The notes: a model not told the origin generated them from the letters alone. Counted from the first letter of the stretch, positions 34,302 through 47,935 are shown. The stretch is DNA of 64,000 bases from Sipunculus nudus (GCA_026874595.1 CM049311.1:6487676-6551675); one strand, 5' to 3'. Program-made: numbers and translations.

Positions 34302-35985
34302 TTATTATTGGAGGTGCATATATATATATATTTATTGATTAAAAATGGTAAAAAATTCAATCTTTTCATCTTATTATGACCATTCCTTCCTTAGATAGTT
34401 TCCCAATGTCCTAGCTTGTCTTTACATACGATCCGTTAACCCGGCGTTTCAAGTGTCCGATAAACGCCGAAAAAGCCCGTGCAGTCGATTTGATTGGGAG
34501 CGAAAAAAAGTGACAGAAAAACATAAAAGTGCCGTGCAACATGTTTTAAACATGTCTCTATCAAAAACATATAATAAAGTGAGACATGGCGCATCTACCT
34601 TAAATTGGCAACTAACCACCACTTTTTGCAGTATTCGGCCACAAAATGGCATGCGTGTTATATTTATAATTAGACCAACATTCCGTATCCGATCCAAGTT
34701 TTATCTTCTCTTGTAAAAGAGTAAGCAAACGGTTTTAGATCAAAATATAAGCAGAGATATACTATTTTAAGGAGAACACACAATTAAATATAAATGGACA
34801 CACATGATATATGAATAGAACTCTTAAATGTTAAAACTCGGTTATCCAGGATGGGAGTATGGCCCCACATAAAGCCCCTGTTAGATCCGAATTCAAACTA
34901 CCCGGTATACCGTCACAGTATTCAGAAATATTAATCCCTCACGAATGACCTCTCCAGGAGCATGGCCCATAAACAACGAAAATCCTCTGCAGAAAATCTT
35001 CAGGGACGAGAACTAGTCGAATCTATGTGAAGAATAAACATTCAGTCGGCTGCACTGAGGACCTCCTACGAACACCAAATTATATGCAATGAAATATGTT
35101 TCAGTATTTAATAAATGTGTGGCGAAAAATATTTGTTCTCCTATGTTAGTGTGCTGTGTGATTTTTTTTTGTGTATATGTGCTATTGTAATCTACATATA
35201 TCGCACCATAAACAAAATTGGGGCCGGTATTTTCTACCTATTCAATATTACACTTTGTTAACCTTTATTGACTTTTACCAATAAACTTTATCTTAATGTA
35301 CATTATTTGTTTTCATAAACACTAAAATATTTTGAAATTAACCTTCTACAAATATTAGACCTGGTGGATAACTGGATATACAATCCAGATGCAGAGAATA
35401 TATATGTCACGTCTTGGATTTTTATGAATTATCGTATACTGAGGCTCAGTCACACAGCCAATCGCAGGCCTGAACTCGTCCCTGTCTCTGGCACCAGCTG
35501 TTAAGTATAACTGCATACTGTGTTATCTGACGTTGTAACCCGAGACAGACTGCTTGACGCGGCCCAACACCCTGCCGCTCTTGGGTAACAATCTGGATAC
35601 ATTGTCTTTAGACTACGTAAAGTACTCTAATTAAGAAGTCAGAGTAAGCTGTACATGCCCACTTTTTTATGATTTGAATGCGTCCTAATATGAGAACTCC
35701 TTTACCAGGAATAAATCAGTTATTTCTGAAAACTACACATCTTTGTTTCCGTTGCACACATCGTTTGACGGAAGTGCTTTGTTTCAACCTGTTTGTTTGT
35801 TGTTTGTTTACTATTGAAATCGTCATAAGCTTATTATTTCTATTAATATGGGTTTTGAAAAAATAAAATAAAATATGGCCCGCCCGCAGTGATTTCTGAA
35901 AAAAAGTGCCTGAGAACCGTTCCCTTTTTAAAATTTATCTGTTGAATTTATGTGTTATCTGACTCTACGTATATGCTTATGAACT
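34302..35985. other. No gene recognised
   Basis: AT-rich sequence with short unrecognised frames. A third p53-half-site-like AAACATGTCT occurs near 34548. Confidence 0.45.
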
Positions 35986-35989
35986 GTAG

Positions 35990-36235
35990 GTTATTCGCCC
36001 CTGTGACCGATGCCTGTTTATCTACAAGCTGTTAGTAAACACAGTACTTGCGCCAATGTTGTCAAACAGTAAAACTATAGGTAACCATTAACGTGGAAGG
36101 CTGAAAATTTAGGTGAAAGATCACTAGTTGTAAAACACTATTTGCAAAACTCTTGTCTGACTTGGCGCCAAATGTCATTGTTTAATATGCTTGGAATAAT
36201 ATGCCGGGTCCCATCTGGAACCTCAGCCCTACCAA
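35990..36235. repeat. Dispersed repeat, copy 1
   Basis: It shares phrases in the same order with 44050-44275: GTTTATCTACAAGC followed by TAGTAAACA, a TTGCAAAACTCT or CTGCAAAACTCTGG phrase, CTGACTT..CGCCA and TTG.TTAATAT. The copies are heavily diverged. Confidence 0.55.
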
Positions 36236-37079
36236 AAACCTATGTGGTGCCAAGAGGAACCTATAAACAGGAAAAAAGGGGTTCAGGGGGACCATGGTTC
36301 TAGACAGAACCATACGAGTTCTTACAAGAACCATCAATAACTCTTTTTCGTAGAGAGTATGCCAGAACCGGTGTTGTCAGACCAACGAGAGCGGGCGTCG
36401 CATGCTTAAGATTTTTTTAAGGGACTCGGGCTCGGACATGGTCTCCAAAAGATGGAATGTGATTCTTATCTCAAGGACTCGTACTTGGATTTGAACTCGA
36501 GAGGACTGGATTCGGACTTGATAACGGACTAAGATTTTGTAGACTCGACTTTATCACTGTGGCGCATACACCTATATTCATTACAATGCAGGTGTAATTG
36601 GTACCTTTACGTAATATTTCTCCGAGGGAAAAAGGCCTAAGCCTCAATGTTCCTTCTGTTAAAATATTTTACATGTAATACATAAATATCATTGTTAATT
36701 CACAAAGATTGATCATCAATGATGCTTCAATCTGCATGCCTGTCCCGTGGCCAGGTTAGTTTTTTTTCTGTGTCAGGGTTCATAAAAGGTTCAGAATATG
36801 GTTACTGTTTGATTAGTTGAAGTGTTTTAGTTGATGTATAACAGAGAGTATGCTTTTTGCGTTTGTTAGCTGGATTATACAAAACATTTCAGTGTAACCA
36901 TGCAGGATATGCAAGACCAGCCAATGTCCAGACTAATATCTATTTTACTTTGGAATCGTTTTAATTTCATTTGTTGACTTTGCGATGATTTTACAAGATA
37001 CCGTGAGAAAGATAGTCATGAGAAATATTATTTCGCAGAAAATTTATCTGATCTGATTTTGCTTGAACTAGAAGAGGTA
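36236..37079. other. No gene recognised; GGACTCG-rich patch
   Basis: 36415-36550 repeats GGACTCG, TCGGACTTG and ACTTGGAT loosely, probably a degenerate short repeat. The 18-nt word shared with 1536-1553 lies at 36378-36395. Confidence 0.45.
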
Positions 37080-37850
37080 TGTCATAACACGACTAACCCA
37101 GTAACCCTACAAAAACCCAATATCACGACCAACTGAGTAAACGACCGACCCAATAACACGACCAACCCAAAAACACGACCAACCAAATAACACGACCAAC
37201 CCAATAACTGGACCAACCTAATTATACGACTGACTGACGCCCATTGCTGTGTGACGATTGATTTTCTAATCCTGATTTCAAAGGGTCATAAAAGTCTCCC
37301 AGAACCAACCCAGCATCACGACAAACTCTGTTACACGACCAACCCAGTAACTCGACCAACCCAGTAATACGACTAAACAAATAACACGACTAACCCAGGT
37401 AATACGACAATAACAAACACAACCAACCCAGTGACACGACCACCCCAGTAACACGACCAACCCACTTACAAGACCATATCCCAGTAACATGACGAACCAA
37501 GTAACACGACCAACCTAGTAACGCGACTAACTCAGTAACACGGCCAACCTAGTAATACAAACCCAGTAACACGACCAACCCAGTAACAGGACAAACCCAG
37601 TAAAACGATCATCAAAGTAATGCGAACATCCCGGTAACACGACCACCCCTGCTACACGAACGCCATGGTTACGCGACCAACCCTGGAACATGTTCAAGAA
37701 AAAACACGCGAACATCAAACAAACATTAACATCACAGCAAGATGGACATTCCACTTTGGCCAACCCCATAACAGAAGAGCAAAGCTCATATAAACTCACC
37801 GGCAAAACAACCATCACGTGACCCCGGAATCTAGTAACACGATCAACATG
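37080..37850. repeat. Degenerate 17-bp minisatellite
   Basis: The unit is close to AACACGACCAACCCAGT. It occurs in two blocks (about 37085-37230 and 37305-37680) with scattered copies to 37845. Many units carry substitutions, so the array is old. Open minus-strand frames here are repeat shadows. Confidence 0.9.
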
Positions 37851-38752
37851 TCAAAAACTGGCTGCCGTTAACAAGACGTCAAGCGAGGAGATATATGTGA
37901 ACCGTAAAAGAGCGTGCCATAAGAAAACGGGTATGATCATTTTTTCCATTATACTTTTGAATGTAATCTTAAACTGAAAAAGCCGGTGTTGGAATTCCTT
38001 TGGGTCGGGAGGAATTTGCCCACCTACCTCGCAAACATCGAGAATAAACTGCATGTTAAAACACTTCAAGAAGACGAAATTATTACAAATGAGAGTAAAT
38101 ACCCGCACGTTGCCAGGAACCCGCTGTGTTAATGTAAAGGGCTGCCTGGGAAATTGTGATTGAAGGGTATGAGTTCGTTTCCCATCCGGGCTCTCCCCGT
38201 CGACACCGGCGGCCTTTGGTATGTCATTATCTCAGATAACTCCGCGGTCCACAGAACAAACTCTGATAAATGGACCGACGACATGTCATTCACTGCCGGC
38301 TGTGTGGAGTTAAAAACCGCCGAGGGGCGCTGGAAGGTCCCTGGAGACTCGCTATGCAGGGATATTGTAGTGTTCTCAGCGTTTTACTGACAGCATTACG
38401 ACGCTTAAATTTGCACGCTGCAATTTAAATGTCACAAGTTACGAGAATACATCATTTCACGCAAGTATGGATTCTGGCTGCCAAAAGAAGAAGCCTTCAC
38501 TGACTATAAAGAAAAACGCTCTTCACGTATAAGTATATTATGATATCATGTCACTCTAAATTTGAGGAATATGTATTGGTCTGACCTTATATATTTATAC
38601 TTTTAATCTTTAACAGTTATTCACATCCCTCAGTGCACTGAGTTCTACCCGGCGGTAGCCAGTTTTCAACCATGTAGGTAAATGCTATATAACTGTCGTC
38701 TGCTGTGTCTGAGTTCAGTGAGCCGGCACTGGGGATGTTGTTAGATAAAACC

Positions 38753-38756
<4 letters not shown>
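37851..38756. other. No gene recognised
   Basis: A slightly GC-richer stretch at 38160-38390 has an open frame without a recognisable domain. Confidence 0.4.

Positions 38757-38810
<54 letters not shown>
38757..38810. repeat. (AT)n microsatellite
   Basis: Pure AT run of about 52 bp. Confidence 0.93.
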
Positions 38811-38812
<2 letters not shown>

Positions 38813-40556
38813 GCGTGTGTATGACACATTTCAAATATATAATGACTAAGTATAAGGTTTTAGAAAAAACATTTTTTATGTTTCCAGTGTAAAGTCATTC
38901 TAAACTAGCTAGTTTTAGATACTATATTTCAAAGTAAACTCATAAATGGCACCAAGGTCTATAATTCTAATTATTAATATTTGATTACATTGACCATCCT
39001 CCCCTTTAACATAAAGTGGGGCTTATATACCCTTTACCCCCCCCCCCCCCCCACCCACCCACGCCCCTCTATATTGACGCATCTGAATATAAGTTTCATC
39101 GCATTATTTTTATAATTTGATACTGAATTGATGTACATTTTTTTGCGATATAACGGGCCACAGTGTGGTGTCGTTGTTTGAGATGGTAAAATCTGTTGTA
39201 TTATGATCTAATGCAGTCTATACAGCAGTTTATAATGTCCGCTGTATATTATATGGTTAAAATAGTCAGACACCATAACTGAAATATGACCATTGCCCTC
39301 GTGATCTGAAAAAAAAATGACCTGTAAATAACCTGTAAATCTGTAATGTATACAAGTATATAAGAACCGGTGGGGGTAGTTAATGGTGCTGGTAGATTAT
39401 AGTATACAGATTTTCATTATAGCTTCTATAATTTACAGGAGATGTAAGCTTTGTGGTACACGAGTCGACTGATGCAGCCTTTACGCAGTTCATCAGTCTA
39501 ATATCAATTAGTGTGTTGATCAACAGTTTGTACGGTGGCCACGGGAGTGGCTTCGTAATGTCCATTCTTTACGCCCGCACTGATCCCTAATTACGTTCTC
39601 TGCTACTGATGACTATGTGTATGTGCCCGTGACAGTTCAATTAACGCTCCTTTGTCTGTTTCACGTGTGGCTGGTAAATGCCATATATAAATGAATTCTA
39701 ACAATTAACAGTACAGCATCCAGGTTCTGACTATACGTTATATGACTTTTCACTTTGAGCCAATAAAGTAATATGTCATTTTTAATGAAGATTCAATGTT
39801 CTTTCTATTAGCGAAATTCTAATTAAATATTCATTAGTTGTGTGATGTTTTAATAAGTAAAACCACTTAAGAAGTGCCTTATCTTAAGCATCCAGACCAG
39901 CAAGCCACTTTTACTTGACAGAGTAAAGTAAATTAAAATATCTCAAAGGCGCTTTTTTCATTATATTTCTCTCTTCCGTTAATTTTTAATTTATTTTCAT
40001 TTTAAAATCTTGTATTTAATTTTCCGGCAAGGTGAATTTCCTCAATGAACAGACCCCTTAAAAGAACACAACGCCAGGTTTAAAATTACACTTTATGGGG
40101 TTCGATTAAAATTTAAACAACATTTGCATTGATTTTAAAGGAAGGAATTTTGTAATGGATGCATATGACTTTAATGTATGTGACCTGTCTTTGCATGTTC
40201 CCTTATATTTGTGATATCAAACATTAAAGTTATGTACATACACGATTTTTATTAATGTGTATATTGTACTATACTTTAAAGTATGTTCTTTTGCTTCTCG
40301 GCCTGTTTCTTTAACATTGTCAGCAATCGGGTTCATAGGCTTATAAATGTAAGTTGTCGTCAGTTATCTTTCATCGATCATTCTTTAGTGTCCGTCAACG
40401 TTACCTGTCTATACACTCGTCCTCATAGATCTGGAGTCTTTGAAGGTCTTTCCTTATGTGTATGCATATTCATGTCACAAATTTCTTATCATTATTTTGT
40501 GTTGTGTCTGTGTATATGTGTTTGTTTGTTCACCTGTCTGTCTGCTATTGACCCCA
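38811..40556. other. No gene recognised; C16 run
   Basis: C16 at 39037-39052 is followed by CCACCCACCC. The rest shows nothing recognisable. Confidence 0.5.
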
Positions 40557-40622
40557 TCTCTCTCTCTCTCTCTCTCTCTCTCACACTATCTATGTCTCTC
40601 TAGCTCTCTCACTATCTATCTA

Positions 40623-40659
<37 letters not shown>

Positions 40660-40761
40660 TTCTCCCTCTGCCTCTCTCTCACTATCTATGTCTCTCTCTT
40701 TCTATCTCTCTCTCTCTCTTTCACTATCTATCTCTCTCGCTATCTGTTTCTGTCTCTCTCT

Positions 40762-40825
<64 letters not shown>

Positions 40826-41216
40826 ATCTCTCTCTCTCGCTATCTCTCTCACTATCTATCTGTCTCTTTCTAGCTCTCTCTCTCTCTCTCTCTCTCACTA
40901 TCTATCTATCTCTCTCTAGCTCTCTCTCTATCTCTATCTATCCCTCTTGCTCTCTATCTGTCTCTCTCTCTCTCTCTGGCTCTCTCTCTCTATCTCTCTA
41001 TCTCTCTCACTATCTATCTATCACTCTCTCTAGCTCTCTCTCCCTCTCTCTCACTATCTATCTCTCTCTCTAGCTGTCTCTCTATCTCTATCTCTCTCTA
41101 TCTCTCTCTGACGATCTCTCTCTCTTTCTAGCTCTCTCTCTAGCTCTCTCTCAATCTCTCTCACTATCTATCTAGCTCTCTATCTCTCTCACTATCTATC
41201 TATCTCTCAGTTTACT

Positions 41217-41249
<33 letters not shown>

Positions 41250-41264
41250 GTGTCTCTCTGTGTC

Positions 41265-41328
<64 letters not shown>

Positions 41329-41395
41329 TATCTCCATCTATCTCTCTCTGTCTGTCTCTTTCTCTCTCTCCCTCGTTTTATATTTTTTTTTGTTT
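40557..41395 (+). repeat. (CT)n-rich polypyrimidine tract, ~840 bp
   Basis: TCTCTC is broken by TATC, TAGC and ACTATC interruptions. Its purest part is about 40764-40825. A (CTGT)n block lies at 41266-41300. The strand is almost purely pyrimidine, and the Ser/Leu-rich open frames it creates are artefacts. Confidence 0.95.
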
Positions 41396-42264
41396 CTTGT
41401 ATTCACTCTGTCTGTCATCTCTCCTGTCGTCTCTACATATCTTTCTTTGAACGTACAAACGTCATTCTGTGAGTACATATCTTTCTGTCTGACGTCTGTC
41501 TCGCCCGCTCTTTCTCTCCTATACATAACTACCTATTATTCCACCGGCAGGTTATGTATCACAATGTCGTCGCAATGATGTCGTCAGTAAAATCTAATAA
41601 TGCGTGTGCTGGTCGATGACAATTAAAATATAATCAGCCAATAGCGAAATCTAACGAAAGGCCATTGTTTGTCTGCTCTAATGAGTAAATAATGAGGATA
41701 ATCAACAGGGGGTCAATTAGGACAGGGGTTGTCTGCAGATCCTTCCCTTTCGTGCGTCCATTGAAACATGACAGCCAGCGCAAGGCTTTATCAGACTACA
41801 ATGCCCTAACTGTAAACCTATACGTGTTTAACGACATAACCACAAACCGCACGACGTGGTGTTTGACGGGCGTGTACCAGATTATTAATATATCACGGGG
41901 GTTTAGGGTTAATTTTGTGGCAACAAGTTCAGCACGTAAAAAATAAATAAATAAACGAACCAGGCAGATAGCAGTGATGGAACTAGTTTTTATGATCCTG
42001 ATCCGTGCTTAGGCTTGACTGTTCTGTTTTATACTTGCTAACATTAACGCAAATCCACAGTTGGTGGTGTATTTGTGGAGGACCCGGGGGGGGGGGGGGA
42101 TCGTTGAAACATCCTGATCAAAAAGTTAGTCTTTGGTTATGACCTAACATGACCATTAGTATAACCGGAAACAGTTCCCGTGTCATGGGGTATTTGTTGT
42201 CTCCCTAACCCCTCAGGGGGTAGACATATTTGTTTCCATCGTCTGGCGTTGTCCTTATCAGTCT
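41396..42264. other. No gene recognised; G14 run
   Basis: G14 at 42086-42099. An open frame at 41692-41946 shows no recognisable domain. Confidence 0.45.
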
Positions 42265-42540
42265 TCGTCTGTAGGATATCTTGTGAATGCAATAACTTTT
42301 GAAGCGCTGCATATTTTTTTCCTGATATTTGAAACAGAACTTGTTAGGTCTTGTAGCAAAATCTCGGTCGAATTCGAAAACTGGCCTTGGCTAGAATCTT
42401 CAAGGGAAAATCATTGGAATTATATGGCTGTAGGATTTCTTGTGAACATGATAACTTTTGAAATATTGCTTATTTCCCCCTCAAATTTGACACACAAGTT
42501 GTCTCCACCAAGGGTCGGTAAAGTTTGAGCAATAGGGATC
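42265..42540. repeat. Two-copy ~158-bp tandem repeat
   Basis: GTAGGATATCTTGTGAATGC followed by AATAACTTTTGAA (42271) recurs as GTAGGATTTCTTGTGAACAT with GATAACTTTTGAA (42429). It is preceded by a CGTCTG-containing phrase, as in the Helitron-like families elsewhere, and may be a fragment of such an element. Confidence 0.6.
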
Positions 42541-44049
42541 TTCGCCTTGTCGAAAGGTCAAACTGCTAGGCCCTTAGGTCGCTTAAAGGTGAACCCCAGC
42601 AATTTCTGCAAAATCTTGTAATGATTAAGATGAAGGAGATATAGTACGACTACAGTGTATAACCTGTGAAAGGAGTATTACGTGTTAGTGATCCGGTTAA
42701 CTGAATGGAGTAGATTGAGCCTGGCGGGATGGAATGCCATGTCTAATACGATTTAAGTCTACCGGGAAGAACTCTTAATAGGTCAAACACAAGCGGATCA
42801 GAGAGAATTATTTGATCGCCTTGACTGAAAATGGATCGGTTGTATAATATGAAAAGGACATTAATATTCTAATCACACTTACATCGTATATGTATTAATT
42901 GAACAACAACGTTGAAAGGACATAGACTTTGGATAAGGCGTCAGTAATCCGAGCTGAAGGCCTCTATTAGATTCCAGTGAGTTCATTCGAAACAAAAAAG
43001 GTGACATCATTATGTGCCATAATACATTACACGACTCAGTTAAGGCTTTAAGTGTGACTGATAGGGCCTACCACATACCTCGATAGACAGACTTATGTAA
43101 GACGGGCAAACTTAATCTTATAGTCTTAAGGTAGCATCCCTTAGAAAGAACTCAACCAAACGTTTATATTAAAGCCATATGAGCCCATATAATTTTAAAA
43201 CTGATACAGTGGTCTTCATCAGGAAATACATTAAGATAACAGTTTCAGCAACTTTAAAAACTGATTTTCAAACATTTCATTTATATAAAATGTGTCCTAA
43301 GAATCCATTAAATTAGTTTCCTTCAATAAAAAACTTTTTTAAAATATGGATAATTACCTAAATAATAAATTATGATATCATTGGGTCCTTATTATAAATA
43401 AATCTCCTTATACTCAAAAGAGAAGACACCTCCCATGAATCTCTTTAAATAACCCAACGTTTTGTTCAAAATAATTGAATATGCATAATTAATATAAAAA
43501 TTGCACCATGTGTTCCTTGTGTTTTTCAGTACGTTATACTGGAAGCGGTAATTAGGACAGGAATGTAAATTTACACCTCACGCCGGAGATCACGGTGGAT
43601 TTTAGGTGGACAGCAACTCAATAAAGGTAGCTAACATTTAATTAGTAACAGGTGATGCAGGTGAGGCGGACAAAGATGATGAAATCGTCTTTCCGGGCCA
43701 ATGTAAAAAAAATCTAGGACCCGTTACTAATTTTGTATATCACTTGATTTTTAATAGCATTTCGAACTAGTTTTATAATAATGCTTGTCCCATATTCTAT
43801 ATATTTTTTTTAACTTTAACAGAAAAAACTGAGAATGAATCTTCCAATAATCTATAGATTCCTCAGCGGGTTTGATCAACATGGGGTCTGCTTAAAGAAT
43901 GCGATGCACAAAGAATTTTAATACCCCTAAATTCTACACGAAAAAAATCCTTTTTTTAGCTTCTGTAAGGTAAAAGTGTGGAGGTTTTAGATGAAACCTT
44001 AAAGCCAGGTATTCACCTATCTGTGCGTGGTGAACTATAGAGGCAAATC
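42541..44049. other. No gene recognised
   Basis: A weak relative of the 34020-34150 sequence lies at about 43125-43240 (TAAGGTAGCA and CAGTGGTCTTCATCAGG). Nothing else was recognised. Confidence 0.45.
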
Positions 44050-44275
44050 CTGTTCAGAAAGTTCTTATAACGTCTCTGTTTATCTACAAGCCACTAGTAA
44101 ACATAGGGATGTTTACTAAAAAGAAAATACTATTTAACCGAAGTTGTATGGGTGCATATGTGCAGAAGTTAAAATTCACTATTTACCATGCACTCTCTGC
44201 AAAACTCTGGTTCGCCTGACTTTCCGCCAGATTTCCTTGTTGAATATTTGACATGTATTTTTGGCAGGCCCTCAT
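44050..44275. repeat. Dispersed repeat, copy 2
   Basis: Diverged relative of 35990-36235 in the same orientation. Confidence 0.55.
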
Positions 44276-44489
44276 AGTGAAGCGGGATAGCCAGAAAATA
44301 GTTCAAATGGTGATACAAGCATGACATTTGGCATGCATATACTCCCATTTTTCAGAATGGCATCCGATGTGAAACAAATATTGCCAGTGTGTGCGCCAGC
44401 GAGTATAGGAAGGTTGCCTAAAGGTGTCTAATTTATGGAAATATTAATTATTTAAGTATTCTCACAAACATCTTGGCGCAATTATTGTT

Positions 44490-44870
44490 GTAATTTTTTT
44501 TTTCAAAATGGCTGCTGTTTTCGTTTCCATAATGGCCGTCAGCTTAACAGAATAATATATCTTTCGACCAAGACTAGCCACTATAGCTTAAAACACAAGA
44601 CTTGTCTAAACTGAGGATTGCAAATTCATTTATGAAACCTATAATTTATTCAAAGAATGGCGGCCATGTTGAAATTCAACATGGCGGCCTAATCAAATTA
44701 GTAGCAACTATTGCAATGGCTTTAATGGAATCACTGGTATCGCAAACATGGGTGTTGCTACCATTTATATTATTCTACAGTGCTCAAAGTCCAGATAAAA
44801 GGCAAAATATAAGAAAAAAGGCGGCCATTTAGAAATTCAAATGGCGGCTGAAAACGTGGCTGAAAAAAAT
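44490..44870. repeat. GGCGGCCAT-rich palindromic repeat cluster
   Basis: AATGGCGGCCAT or ATGGCGGC-type phrases occur near 44506, 44531, 44658, 44681, 44821 and 44843. A near-perfect 15-bp-arm palindrome lies around 44659-44689 (GGCGGCCATGTTGAA facing TTCAACATGGCGGCC, one mismatch). A looser version lies at 44820-44850. Confidence 0.7.
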
Positions 44871-46112
44871 GGCATCTGATATTTTTGGAATCAGCTCCCC
44901 CAAATTGACAAAGTTAGCCAATAAAATCTCTTTTGGCAGGACAATCCGGCTAGAGCAAAATATCTGACATAGCATACTGTACTATCATGAAAACTCGTAG
45001 TGGCCTTGTCTGGCCTTCTTTGACGTCGAAAATCTTAAAATATGTGGGCCGTGTGCGAAAGTCAAAAGCTGAGTCCGCCCTCTTCGATAAACATTTTCTC
45101 ATTTGTATGCTTTTCATCCAAAATATCTAATATAAATTAATATACTTCTGACGTCACAATAGGCCCCTTTAGGCATTCCAGTAACCAATTTCACTGGAGG
45201 TGTCATATATAGAACTTTGCAAGGTTCTTATTGGAACCTTTAAAAGTGTTCACACTGAGTAAAGTCTTAAGATCTTTCAATGGTTTTAACCAAAACCCTT
45301 TTCGCCAAGAGTCCGTGTTTAACTAAGGTTTTATGTTTTATAGATGATGAAAACCCAGCCGAGTGTCTCAGCGATACCCCGAAACTTATTAATTGATTTA
45401 CACCTCGTTCTACTTATACATCTGATTTTCTTATCACATTTATAAAAGTGATTTTGTAACAAGATATTTTATCCAGTTTTCCCCAAGGAAAAGCAAAATT
45501 AAGCATAGTCAATTCCGGAGTTCGTTCACTGACGCCATAATGCAACTAATGAAAATCATATACTCGCGAAAAATGAACATCACGATTATACTGCTAATAT
45601 GAAGCACCCAAATGAATCAAAGGTAATTTGACCTTTAATTCATTTATTTTCAGTCCTGGCCTTGCTCTTATGACCTTATCTCTGCTGATAAGGACCTTAT
45701 CACCCTGACAATGCCATCTTATCAATTGGATTAAAATAATCACGCTTGTTTATAAATATGTTTTGATTTTGATAGGGCTAACACCAGTCACCGAGTCCTT
45801 CACTTTAAACAAATATTGGCTTCATTCACATTCTCAGAACAGGTTCCTAGGTTACTTATGTGAGTTACAGTAGGTTATTTATATTGTCTTTTAAATGTGT
45901 TAGAAATACCATATTATAATCTGTAATGTGTTCAAATTTTTTAAAAATATTTAAACATGTTCTGATTCAATATATGAATAATTCTACCATGCTGAATTAT
46001 GTCTTTTAACTGTATTAGGGATAACCATATTACATATATGAATAATTTGACCATGCAGAAAATTAGGAAAAATACTGGAAAAAGTTATTTCTCAAAAATG
46101 ATAGATGTAATT
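44871..46112. other. No gene recognised; one CRE octamer
   Basis: TGACGTCA at 45149-45156. No other feature was seen. Confidence 0.45.
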
Positions 46113-46133
46113 GGGGGGGGGGGGGGGGGGGGG
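46113..46133 (+). repeat. G21 homopolymer
   Basis: The longest G run in the window, just upstream (plus strand) of the SINE-like sequence. Confidence 0.9.
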
Positions 46134-46159
46134 CTCTGGATCAACCCCTGAGATGGAAT

Positions 46160-46277
46160 GCTTGAGAGTGGGTTGAGATTTCACTAATTTATCAACGAGG
46201 TTTGGCAGGATTCGAACCCAGGACCTTTTTCCTTAGAGATCAGTGCCTCTGCCACTGCGCACCTCATTTCCCTGTGT
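46160..46277 (-). mobile_element. tRNA-derived SINE-like sequence
   Basis: The minus strand carries a perfect B box GGTTCGAATCC (near 46221-46211). Upstream of it is an A-box-like GCGCAGTGGCAGAGGC (near 46260). The spacing and the CTGATCTCTAAGG anticodon-arm-like phrase fit a tRNA-like head. No full cloverleaf forms. It belongs to a family different from the one at 17.45 kb. Confidence 0.6.
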
Positions 46278-47935
46278 AAAGACTACAGATGGCCCCCATT
46301 TTAGTCCCCCCCACGATAATCTTAAATAGTTTACAGATTACCCCCGGGGGAAGCATAAACCTAATTTCAGGTTAACACCCCCCCCCACCGATCAGATTAC
46401 CTACTCGTTGATTTAATTAATTAATAAATTCATTTGCTCTAATCACATGATATATTCAAAATAAAAACCCGTGTCAGATACGAAAGTTAAAAATTTCAAT
46501 CGATTAATGAAGTAAAAAAAAATTGACGCGGAATGTTGATACTACTGTTAATTATGTTTTTATTGACTCTTAAAATTTCACCGTAGAGCATAACACAGTA
46601 CATACAAAAATAAATATACAAAAACTAATTTTCAGAAATCCAGAAGAAATATATTTTAAGAAATTTAAGTCAATAAATATAACAAATAGTGTTTTGAAGG
46701 GGAAATCTGAATTTATATGTGTTAATCTAGATCGTTTTTGAGTTACCCCCTGGGGAAAATTTGAGCTTGGGTAATCTGAAATCCTTAGACCGGGTTTGCC
46801 ATTGTTGCTTTTCCAGACCATGTCACACAGTTAGACCTTATTGTCAGACAGGTCATAATTAACTTGTTATCTGTGTCAGTGGGTTACCCTTGTGGTTAAC
46901 CCGTATATCCTGGTGCCTTATTCCAGCATCACACCCCTAGTGTAACGTTTCACCAAAACAACGCTCAGTGTAAACACGGATACCGGGAGAAGGTGGACCG
47001 GGCAGTAATTTTTTAATTTGTCATTTTGACTACTTACAATAAATATGACCTACTTCAAAAATGTACAGCATATGTCGAGTCATCTTTTGGAAAATATTTA
47101 TAAAAAATAAATAGAAATACACATTTAAATGTTATTTTCATTAAATGTTATGTATTAATTTAAACTAGCTGCTCCCGTGGAAAATCCACAGCTCTATCTG
47201 ATGCATACTTTTATAATGAGCTGATAGGAACCAAACGACGCATATTTTAATCCTAAGCTTTTTGCAGGAACTTTTGTCATGAGTTTCACTTATATGATAT
47301 AAAGATTACTTCTGCTAGAATTCTCCAGGAACACCCTCCACCAAAATATCAACATAGAAAGAAAAGTTATTCTATTCCAGAAATCACACAAAAAATAGAT
47401 TTTGGAAAAAGACGTAAGGCATATACAGGGTTTACGAATTTTTAAGTGAGAAGTTTTTTTCCGATTAACATCATAGGTCCGACAGCTTCATTGCTTGGGA
47501 AATATCGTAGATATAACGATTGTATAAAGGAGCCTTCTACCGTGAAATTATATGAAAGATGCTTTGTATTAGTTGAAGCTCAGGCGCCATCGTGAAACAC
47601 GATGTTTATTAAGAGTAGTCAGTTGAGGGTATAGTCTAAGGCATGTTAACAGACACAAGCGTTATTTGTATACAAATTCATATGTCGTGGAAGTCTCTTG
47701 TACGCGAAGCGTATAGCTGCCAATGTGAGAAGATAGGCCCAGAAAACATATATTCCAACAGTATTAATTTTTTTGTTTAAGTACTGTAAATTGTCATGGA
47801 ATAAGCAGGTCTGATGCAAAATGGACAACTCTCTCAAATAAAAAGAAAGCAGGTTGATATATTTTAATGAAAGCATTTAGCAAAGAAACCACTTCAGCCT
47901 TGGTTCGTTGCATTGTCTTTCAACAAATTAACGCA
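46278..47935. other. No gene recognised
   Basis: A CCCCCGGGGG self-complementary phrase lies near 46340, with poly-C runs nearby. Nothing else was recognised. Confidence 0.45.

Noticed and set aside
40440-41073. Leu/Ser-rich frames resembling membrane segments
   Set aside because: Translation of (CT)n low-complexity DNA.
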